64,000 nt of DNA, from positions 53,928,080 to 53,992,079 of the forward strand of contig CM045729.1 of the NCBI GenBank assembly GCA_024760905.1. The letters run 5' to 3'. The position numbers and the translations under genes were made by a program. Of the stretch, positions 12,469 to 64,000 are shown piece by piece. Origin of the DNA: Plotosus lineatus (lineage: Eukaryota; Chordata; Actinopteri; Siluriformes; Plotosidae). Numbering within the stretch: position 1 is the first letter of the stretch; each line of letters opens with the position of its first letter. Below the pieces are notes generated by a model. That model was not told the DNA's origin, did not search any database, and saw only the letters and a list, made by a program, of their open reading frames with translations.

Positions 12469-13087
12469 TCTTCTTTTCCTTTCAGCTTTTCCTTTCAGGA
12501 GTCACCACAGCGAATCATCTGCCTCCATCTCACCCTATCCTCTGCATCTTCTTCTCTTACTCCAACTACCTTCATGTCCTCCTTCACCACATCCATAAAT
12601 CTCTTCTTTGGTCTTCCTCTAGGCCTTCTGTCTGGTCGTTCCAACCTCAGCATCCTACTACCAATATACTCACTATCCCTTCTCTGTACATGTTCAAACC
12701 TTCTCAATCTAGCCTCTCTGACTTTGTCACCAAAACCTCTTACATGTGCTGTCCCTCTTATGTACTCATTCCAGTTCTTACTCTCGGTCCTAAACTCATG
12801 CCTTTCCGCTTCTCTCTCTGCCTATGGACACGCCTCCCACCTCTTCTCCTGTGACCAACAGTGGTGCAGTTTCCACCAGCACCCTGTCGGTTAACAGCAC
12901 TGATGGCATTCGATGTTAACCCGGGTCCTGACCGATCCTATTTGGAATTCATTTTAATGATTCGCATGTTTGATTTGGCATAGGCTTTACATTGGATTCT
13001 CTTCCTGACACAACCCTCTGCAGTTATCCGGGCTTGGGACCTGCATGAGAAAGAACACTGGCTTGTGCCCCCCTCACGGCTGCATTA
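12469..13087 (-). mobile_element. RTE-type LINE copy G with large internal deletion
   Basis: The minus-strand 3' end (12469 to about 12770, encoding MRRFEHVQRRDSEYIGSRML) is joined directly to the 5' leader (about 12771-13087, which ends TTAATGCAGCCGTGAGGGG). About 2.5 kb of the APE and RT regions is missing. This is a short non-autonomous form. Confidence 0.85.
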
Positions 13088-14340
13088 ACTCACAGTTATA
13101 AATATGTTGGCAGAAAATAAAAACACTAGCAAGAGTACAATATTTACCCTTAATCTGAACCAGGAGGACTGAACACCACAGCAAATAGTTGAATCATTGC
13201 TTGTAAACACATGAGGAATAGGATAAAGATCATATTTCCTTCTCTTTAGTTCATATAAATGGACTTAAGTAGCAGAATAGCTTCACATACCAATATTACA
13301 TTAGCTACCTCTTTTTAAAGTATACAGTTTCTTTGTAGCTAAAATATGTGACTGGCAGCACACTGGAACTTTTATTTACATGTTGGATATTAGAAAATTT
13401 ATTACTTGCATTTCTATTCTTTTTACAATTGACATTGTTGTCTCAGCTTCTTTGCATATTTATTACATTTCTCTATAAGCCCTACACATCGCTAATGAGC
13501 CATTCCCATGGCATGGACAACTCCCTCTGATGACATGAGGAAGAAACCTTGAGAGAAACCAGACTCAAAGGGGAAACCTGTCCTCATAGATGACCATGCA
13601 GCAGAAGCTTCACCACAGTCCAACATGAAACCCAGTTAGTTATTCCACAACTGTAATGTCAACTACAGTCCCAAATCATTTTAACAAGTTTATATCACAG
13701 TTTATATCACAGTTTCTAAGTGTATATTTAGGACCATATGGATCATTATCAGCAGGAGCGAGAGGCTTCTGGGATGAGAAAACTCCAACCACATCAGGTT
13801 AGATTGCAAGATTCTGACAGCAGAAGGATCAATACCACTGGTATCTCAGAAAGTAACATGTGTATCTCAGCAAAACAGAGAGAGAGAGAGAGAGAGAGAT
13901 GCTCATAACAGTATAATGGTTCATGAAGAGAATTTATCAGTGCTCAGTGCAAGCAGGAACTCTGGAATGACTCACTATGACAGCATATCAAAAAAGAGAG
14001 AACCGGAAGGAAGACAGACATGAGGGCACCCTCTATCATGAGACAATCAGCCACTCCACTGTCAAAGTACATAAATTAGGCTTCTATCAAGATTTCACAT
14101 CTTAAATGAAGACTGAAGCTAAAACGTTTTGTATTCCAGAGAAGACGTTAGTTATCCCCATGTTCATGTCCATACATAGCTTTAGCATAGACACTCATTT
14201 ATTAGTCATTCAAAGTGATGTCAGATTCAGCATTAGAGTCTTTGAGTTTGTCCTATAATTTCTTTATTTTATTGCAAGACATACATAACTAGAATAAAAC
14301 TCCCCTGTAGCTTTTTTGAACATGCACCAAAGCTTGCTTT
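13088..14340. other. intronic sequence with a possible interspersed repeat
   Basis: About 13500-13830 (GATGACATGAGGAAGAAACC, TTGAGAGAAACCAGACTCAA) resembles a repeat I recall from other fish genomes, class unknown to me. A (GA)n tract lies at 13877-13898. Nothing coding was recognised. Confidence 0.4.
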
Positions 14341-14483
14341 GGAGCACATTAGCGAGAGGTATGTGTGTGTGTTGGAACTTGTAGAGAATTACTGGCTACC
14401 CTTAAATGTTTTAGTAGGATACAGAAACATGTAAAACTGTACTCCATTTGTTTAAGCGTGGCTATCAGATTTATTCTGACAGT

Positions 14484-14485
<2 letters not shown>

Positions 14486-14515
<30 letters not shown>

Positions 14516-14572
14516 CACAACACACACACACACACACACACACACATACGCGCATACACGCACACACACAAT
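14486..14572. repeat. (CA)n microsatellite, interrupted
   Basis: CA repeats interrupted by AAAACACAA and by ACGCGC units. Confidence 0.95.
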
Positions 14573-14854
14573 CACATACTCTACATGTGTGCATGAAATA
14601 CCGTGAATGATATAATGCTAAAGATCCCTATGTAACTTAGAATTTATTGCTTGTACGGTATAACTGCTTGTGCGAACAAATTTAGAGTGTTTAGCTTTTA
14701 TATACATTACTTTGTATGGCCGCAGTATTGTGTTTTCTGGCTTGTATTTAGTGTTGTATTGAACAGGAATGAAATAATTTGTTACAGTTAGATGTGTTAC
14801 CAAAGCTCATCACACGCTTGCTTAACTTTTTTGTTGAAATTCTTAATCCTTTAT

Positions 14855-15145
14855 TAGCTCTGTGGGGAGGCTTCCTATCTCAGCTGACACTAGATGAAGG
14901 AATGGTGAACCCTGAATGGTTTACCAATCCATCACAGGGTTATCACACACAACCATTCATACTCACATCCATATGTATGGGCAATTTGGAAAAGCCAGTT
15001 ACCCTGAAAGCCATGTCTGTGAAATGTGGGAGGAAATCAACACAGGCACGGGAGAGCATGCAAACTTTACAGAGAAATGGTCGAGCCTGGGACTTCAACC
15101 CAGGACTTTCTTGCAGTGAGGCAGGCGGGCTGACCACACCTGTGC
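14855..15145 (-). mobile_element. tRNA-derived SINE, family 2
   Basis: On the minus strand it carries the tRNA-like head (GGTCAGCCCGCCTCACTGCA, GGGTTGAAGTCCC), the GCATGCTCTCCCGTGCCTGT body and the middle GGCTTTCAGGGTAACTGGCT. Parts of the tail are degenerate. Confidence 0.75.
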
Positions 15146-17106
15146 TGCCCTGTGTTACCAAAACTGTATGTTAAAATGTTCTTTTTGTGGCCTTCTCATT
15201 TTTTCCTTTTCCGTTTCCCCTCACTTATTTTTCCTTTTTAATCCTCCATCTGTGTCCCAAGTTGAAAACCAGGTCAGAAGTTCAGTTTCTCTGCTTTCCT
15301 TATAATTTGTGGTAATTCAAATACATTTCGGCTAAGCACTGAACTGAGATCAGAATTACTTTTAGGCAGTGGACAGTTCGTCCTCTCTTCCTCTGCAAAC
15401 TACATTATAGATATTGATTTCTATCCTGATTTCCAAACATAATAAGTAAACTACACTGTTTGCATATCCAGTTATTAAGGGTTCTTAATCTGAAGATGTG
15501 TTTAAAGCAGATCTGTGGATAAGTGTGATGGTTACTGTCTTCAGCCAGTCTGGGGTTATCAGACATGTCAGTGACTTGGCTCATCATCTGTCTAAACACT
15601 CTTTTTCATTAGATTTCAACTTGGGATACAGTTTGCAGGTCTGGTGTGTATTTGTGATCTTGTCTTCATCTGCTGGGTCCACACACCTCCAGCTTCAGCT
15701 TTATCTCCATGAAACCCACACTCTGTGTCAAGATAGGGATGTCTCACAGACCTTATGGTTGCCGTGGTGCCCATGGCACTGTGTCCTATAACACCTGACA
15801 TTGGTAAAGATAGTTGAACTGCTTCATTGTGGAATTACAAAATTCTGAAGCGAAAAAATATACCTGCGTATGAAGCTTAAATCTCAAACCTGAAATGAAA
15901 GTACTAAATGATTTAATAAGCATTTTGGTTATATTTAGATACTGTTTCCATTTTTATTTAATGATGGACTCTTAAATGGTTGGACGAAAATACAGCTTTG
16001 CTTGGGCAAGGTCACCTGCTGATGTTTAAAAGTGTTTTTGTCCAACTGAGACCTAGTGGAAAAGACAACATCCTGATCGTAATGCCAATGCATCCCATAA
16101 TCAGCATTGCATTACAAAAAGGTTTACAGCTGAAAACACATGAGAAATAGCTAGGGTTTTTTTCTCCCCAAATAAAGAGACTACAAAGCAGTAGTTTGTA
16201 ACAGAGTTGTAAAGTGCTTTGGGCACTGGGTGTGACAGGAGGGAGGATTCCATGCACTTTAAGGAGCACCGCTTATGGCTCTTGTTTCTTTTGATTGGTT
16301 TATCTGTCAGATTGAGTGACTCTGTGTCAGAACTAAATAGTTTGATTGTAGTTAATTGTTTCAGTTTTACCTCCTGCTCTGAAGGGTGGGGGGTGCAAAG
16401 AGAAAAAAAATTAGGGCTATTATCGCAGAGGTAGGAAGAGAAGCAGCATGAGAGAGAAAAAGTGGAGAGGATAAAAAAGAAAGAAAGACACAAGGAGGAG
16501 ATTTGGAGTCAAATGTTGATGTTGAGTGCAGTGTTTCTGGGGAGTTTCATGATGTTTAAAAGTAGAGCAGAAGGGATCGGTTCCTGTGTAAGAGCAGAAA
16601 AGGAAGTTGTGTTGAGGGATTTTTTTTCTAGGTTTAAAGCTAACATCTGTTTGCATGTGACGTTATATAAATAATAAATCTTGTAACTTATTAATAATCT
16701 CTACATTTCTTCTAATAGTGGAAAACCAGGCCATGAAATAAAAATGAAAATGTGGGGCTATATAATTATTGATAATTTTCAATGATAACTATGTTGCACT
16801 GTACTCACTGTTTTGAAATGATTCTGTAGTCCAGTGGACCCACAGGAGAAATATGCAAAAATATGAATATCACTTTTAGTATACTGCTGAGCGAAGCAGC
16901 CCATGCATATGTAGGATTTAAAATGAGATTATTAAATTTGTGTATGCTTTTATGATACATTGACAACATAAAGGGCAAGGTTTTTTTTTTAAATACACTT
17001 ACGACATGAACTATCATCAAGGAGGGCTGTATGTAGTAGCAGAATGGGTGTATTGGGGAGATTTTTTTTGTCACTAGCGGAATAAATATAAGCTCTCTAA
17101 AGTTCA
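15146..17106. other. intronic sequence, nothing recognised
   Basis: About 2 kb. A purine-rich stretch lies at 16394-16500. No exon, RNA or known repeat was recognised. Confidence 0.5.
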
Positions 17107-18080
17107 TTCATTCATTTTGTTAGTCCTAATTAGAGTTGCTGGGTGGCTCACACCCATATCAGCTGACCATGGGTGAGGGCAGAGTACACCCTGGACAGGT
17201 CGCCAGGCCACTGCAGGGCAGAAACACGCTGGTGGCTATGCAGCTACTCTTAACAAAAGTCGGCAATGTTTTTTTACATGCCTCTCCCCATAGACCAGTG
17301 GTTCTCAAATAGTGGGGGGCACGTGTGACCCCAGGGAACATGTTTTTTTTTTTTTTGTTTTTTTTTGCTATATTAGATAAAGTGTAATTGTACATCCACT
17401 ACAGCAGGTGGCAGTGGCTTCCTCACTATCAGAGTGTGCCCAGAGGTAAAACAAGAAGTGAAGTTAGTAAACCCACCATGGAAATTTTTAACAGGGACAG
17501 AAAGAGAGGTGGAGAGAGATGGAGACAGAGAGAGAAAAACAAAATTCTCCCGAAAGCTAAGTCGAGACGGTATGAGGAAGCGGATGTATCACTCTGGGCT
17601 TCACTGTGCTGCAGTGAGAAATGAGGAAAGACCACTGTGTTTACTGTGTCTGAAAACATTGGCAGCGGACAGCATGAACTCAAATAAATTCTGGCGTCAC
17701 TTAAAGACATTACACCTCGATCACGGTGATGAGCCGCGTCATTTTTTTCAGCGAAAACGTGCCGAATATTACCAACAACCATCCCGCTTTGTGAATGCTA
17801 GTCCAGCAAACCAGTGAACTCGACATCAGATAAGGTGGAGTACCAAACTGCTCAGTGCAGAAAACCCCACAGCACAGCAGAGGAACTGATCCGACCTGCA
17901 GCACACACGGCTTTGTCATGCTGGATGACGTCATTGCTGCGAAAATAAGTCCTGGTCCCAGTTCAGCATTGAGCAGGAGCTGAGAGTTCAGTATCGTGCT
18001 TTAAACCCGGTTTTGAAAAGCTGTGCACTGAGAAATGTGCTTATTGTACCATTAATCTGGACTTAATCATTTTGATAAAA

Positions 18081-18123
<43 letters not shown>

Positions 18124-18692
18124 AATACAAATTGTTTTATTCATTTTTTGTTTTGTAGGTTAAAGTGTTTTATATATTGTACTCCTGAGTTAATATTGCT
18201 GATCAATTGGAATTTATTATTATTTATTGATTTTATTTAATTTTATTTTTCAATATCAAATGGTTCAAATTGTTGCTCAAAAATGTTTACACTTTAAATA
18301 AGGATACTTTTTTTAATTTCAGACAAATTGATGCACTTTAATTATCTTTATGTTAATAAATCTTTTTGTTTAAAGACTAAAATATAGTTAATAAAGTTAT
18401 TCTTTGTTGGAAGTTGATCCATATTTCTTCCTTTTTTGTATTCCATAATGTTAATAAGGTTACAGTGTTATACAGAGGATTACGTCTCACAATTTTTAGA
18501 CAAATAACACTATTTATATTGGGAGGGGGTGTGATTGAGAAGCACTGCCATAGACAGTGAGAGACATGATTGGATTTGATAACCCAGTTAGCTGCACTGG
18601 GGGGACAGCAGTGACAACCTGTTGATGGTGGGGCTTGAATCCCTGAACTTGGGATCAGTAATGCAGCACATTACCACCTAGCCACCTCTGCC
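17107..18692 (-). mobile_element. SINE family 1 copy, split by a hAT element
   Basis: The minus-strand SINE has its tail part at 17107-17295 (CCTAATTAGAGTTGC, CCCTGGACAGGTCGCC, GCAGAAACACGCTG) and its head part at 18548-18692 (AACCCAGTTAGCTGCACTGG, GGGGCTTGAATCCC). The insertion at 17296-18547 divides the body inside CCATAGACAGTGAGAGACAT. Confidence 0.85.
17296..18547 (+). mobile_element. hAT-like DNA transposon with BED zinc-finger remnant
   Basis: Termini CAGTGGTTCTCAA and TTGAGAAGCACTG are inverted repeats typical of hAT elements. A perfect 8-bp duplication CCATAGAC flanks it (17288-17295 and 18548-18555). The plus frame 17434-17817 contains a BED-type finger (CLLC ... HLKTLH) followed by FFQRKRAEYYQQ, like the N-terminus of ZBED5-type hAT transposases. 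The catalytic domain is absent. An (ATT)n tract lies at 18082-18120. Confidence 0.88.
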
Positions 18693-18805
18693 TCGTCTAA
18701 ATAACCTTCTTCACCTCAAAACAAAATATGTACAAAGTTTTTTTGTGTGCATGTTTTGCTAATATTTCTTAATAATATCCAGATTTGTCTATTTCATATA
18801 CTTGC

Positions 18806-18900
18806 TGGTAGCACAGTGGCAGAGTGGTTAGCACATTCACCTCACAGTAAGAAGGCCTGGGTTTGAATCCCAGCTGTGGTGTTTCTGTGTGGAGTTAGTA
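18806..18900 (+). mobile_element. SINE family 2 head fragment
   Basis: tRNA-like head GGTAGCACAGTGGCAGAGTG, GTTAGCACATTCACCTCACA, GGGTTTGAATCCCAGC, then TCTGTGTGGAGTT, where it ends. Confidence 0.8.
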
Positions 18901-19706
18901 AGTATTTCAAGTGGAGAGATTTGTAACTCAACTTGTTGACAGTGCAGGCATTCTCTCTGATGTTATCGAGATAGTGTTTTGCTTTTTTAAAATGGATTTT
19001 CTGTTGACATTAATCCCTGGATGATATGACACTTTTTTCCATTTTCAGATCTGTATTGATGATTCACAAGGATTTCACTCTAGTCAGTCATATTTGCAAT
19101 TTGTTGCTATACATCATTTGTATGTATTAGAGAAAGTTTGTTGCCCTTTAGTGTGAATTCAGAGTTAACGTTTAATTCCGGTAGTGCAAGTATTTCAGCC
19201 CATAAGTCTTCTTTACCTTGTCACTCTGTAAGTTCTTTTTAAAGCAGTAAATGTCTGTAATGACTTGATATGAAGACACCTCTTAATATTCTGAAATTCT
19301 GTCCATCTTCCTTTGTTCATAATCCTTAACTATATTGTTCTATATTGTACATCACTTCCTTTAATTCAGTCTCTCATTTCCTTCCAAACCAAATTACAGC
19401 AGTACTATGCAATGTTTAAGTCTTAGATTTTTTTTTTTTTTTTTTACATATTTAGATTTTTACATATTTATAACAGTAAAAACCAACGATGTTGATTTAA
19501 TGTTGAAACTCGGCAGCTTTACAAACAATGTGCTCTTCAGCCTTATTTTATTTATATTATACCTACAGTCAATCGCCATATTTAAGTTACTTTATTTTGG
19601 TCTACGTAGCAAGGAGAGGTTACACATTCTACTTTTTTTCCATCATACACTTTGTTAGTTCCCTCAAAAATATATATTTATCTTTTTTGTATGTTTGTGT
19701 TCTCAG
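18901..19706. other. intronic sequence before exon w1
   Basis: No repeat recognised. A T17 tract lies at 19429-19445. The w1 acceptor is at 19705-19706. Confidence 0.5.
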
Positions 19707-62761
<43,055 letters not shown>

Positions 62762-62971
62762 GTAAAACTTGCTGTGCATATTTACATCCACTATATTGAT
62801 ATTCTCCTAGCCAAGAGACAGCGACCTATTTTTTTTTTGTTTGTTTTGTTTTGTTTTTGTTTTTTTTTTGGGGGGGGGCAACAACAACTGTCATTTTTCT
62901 TTTCATTTCACCTTGTGGATCTAGATTGCTGCTTGTACATTTTATTTTCATATATATATATAAAGTCTGTC

Positions 62972-63309
62972 TGTCGTCCTTTCGGCTTTTTCCCTTTTTA
63001 CTCGGGAGTCGCCACAGCGAATCATCTGATTCGCACATTTGATTTGGCAGAGGTTTTTACGTCGGATGCCCTTCCTGTCACAACCCTTTTAGCAAGGGAC
63101 AGAAACACGCTGACGGCTTTGCAGCTACTCTTTACGAAAGTCAGCAATGGTTCTTTTACATGCCTCTCACCATAGACAGTGACAGACATGGCCCGCCTTT
63201 GTTAACCCAGTTAGCTGCACTGGGGGGACAGTGACAACCTTGTGGAGAGTGGGACTCGAACCCCCAACCTTTGGATCAGCGATCCAGCACCCTATACCAC
63301 CACTGCCCT
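62972..63309 (-). mobile_element. SINE family 1 head fused to RTE leader and tail
   Basis: Minus-strand order: tRNA-like head (GGGCAGTGGTGGTATAGGGT, GGGGGTTCGAGTCCCACTCT), body (GCAGCTAACTGGGTTAACAA, GCCGTCAGCGTGTTTCTGTC), a segment of the RTE 5' leader (AGGAAGGGCATCCGACGTAA, GCCAAATCAAATGTGCGAAT), then the RTE 3' tail (TGTGGCGACTCCC, AAAAGCCGAAAGGACGAC). So this SINE carries both ends of the RTE element but not its genes. Confidence 0.9.
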
Positions 63310-63343
63310 ATATATATATTTATATATATAAATGGCCCTTGAC

Positions 63344-64000
63344 TATAGAGATTTTGCAGCTGACGTCATCCCACCATATTGGGGTGAAAACAAACCATTC
63401 ACTCCGGTCCCAACACAGTAGCACACACATGTGTAAGAGTTTACTACTTCATTTATTTATTAAACAAGCGCAAAATGATAGTTAACTGTGTTGCTGTCGG
63501 CTGTACAAATTATAGAGGAAAGAAAGCGGGTGTTAAATATCATAGATTCCCTGCTAATAAGGCCCGACAAGAGAAATGGATTTCTGCTTTGAAAAGAGCT
63601 GATACCGATAACAAAAGGAAAGATTGGTGACCAGTCGTGTATGTAGCGAACATTTTGTTGGAGGCAAGTCATTTTTATCAGTAGATATATTATTATTTAT
63701 TGTCTTAACCACAGTTCGATTCTATTTAACTGTATATCTGGTGTCCATTTATAAGCTGAGGGCAGCTAAAATACTATATAGTTTTTATTATAACATGTAC
63801 AGTATATATATATATATATATATATATAACTATTATAATACTTCATCCACGTGTGTGCTTAATATACAATGTAGGCAAAGTGATAAAAAAAAATGTGAGT
63901 CATAATAACCTTTGCCATGATTAATACTTTGGTGTCCTCACACAGCTTGCCATGGGCAATATTAGAGGCTTTCCTGGGTATAATATGCTCGCAAAGTGCC
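63344..64000. mobile_element. THAP-domain DNA element, second copy, cut by window end
   Basis: It matches the left part of the 20190-21352 element: terminus TATAGAGATTTTGCAGCTGA, the THAP-like exon from 63477 (NCVAVGCTNYRGKKAGVKYH with FPANKARQEKWISAL), a stop at KDW, CSEHFVGGK after a frame change, and CTTGCCATGGGC near the end. It has an AT microsatellite near 63803-63828. Confidence 0.8.

Noticed and set aside
14779..15174. Plus-strand 131-codon frame at 14779-15174
   Set aside because: It spans a minus-strand SINE; the content is SINE sequence, not protein.
16101..16493. Minus-strand 130-codon frame at 16101-16493
   Set aside because: No homology recognised, no splice context, low-complexity start; treated as chance.
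18806..18900. tRNA genes suggested by A- and B-box-like motifs in the SINEs
   Set aside because: All lie in dispersed SINE copies with a SINE body following; none folds obviously as a functional tRNA by eye.

Overview
This is a piece of animal nuclear DNA, almost certainly from a ray-finned fish. It has short exons with GT/AG introns, dense CA/TG, TA and CT microsatellites, tRNA-derived SINEs, Tc1-like, hAT-like and pogo/Tigger-like DNA transposons, and many copies of one RTE-type LINE. Some SINE types resemble those I know from catfish and relatives, but I would not press the order of fish. I see no bacterial genes, tRNA or rRNA genes, or CRISPR arrays.

One host gene runs along the plus strand, a formin-like gene best matched to fmnl2. 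I can place 23 coding exons (w1 to w23) between 19707 and 62761. They join in frame across every junction and encode 973 codons. In order they give the GTPase-binding/FH3 armadillo region (w1-w10), a coiled coil (w11-w13), the proline-rich FH1 (w13-w14), the actin-nucleating FH2 domain (w15-w22) and the basic start of the C-terminal tail (w23). The N-terminal exon with the start codon and myristoylation site lies upstream of the window, and the C-terminal DAD exons lie downstream. The window therefore opens in a long 5' intron and closes in a 3' intron. A 21-nt in-frame microexon candidate sits at 57877-57897, just before FH2.

The rest is intron, much of it transposon. 1-19706: RTE copies A, B, C and G, Tigger-like MITE 1, a 212-bp hairpin, SINEs and a hAT element nested in a SINE. 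19791-25612: a THAP element with terminal inverted repeats, a Tc1-like element and Tigger-like MITE 2. 25694-36962: RTE D, SINEs, a hAT remnant split by a second hAT, and RTE E. 37047-50040: Tigger-like MITE 3, a second LINE family, SINEs, a third Tc1-like fragment and a Tigger with a TIGD1-like N-terminus. 51052-60046: another Tc1-like element and RTE F. 62762-64000: a SINE with an RTE-derived tail and a second THAP element.

The mobile elements are mostly broken, but several keep clear target-site duplications, so the order of insertion can be read in places. I found no undescribed gene system. The items most worth a second look are the microexon, the THAP element with an unrelated ORF on the opposite strand, the SINE/RTE chimera, the nested insertions, the long hairpin, and the TG repeats that bracket exon w7 and exon w8.
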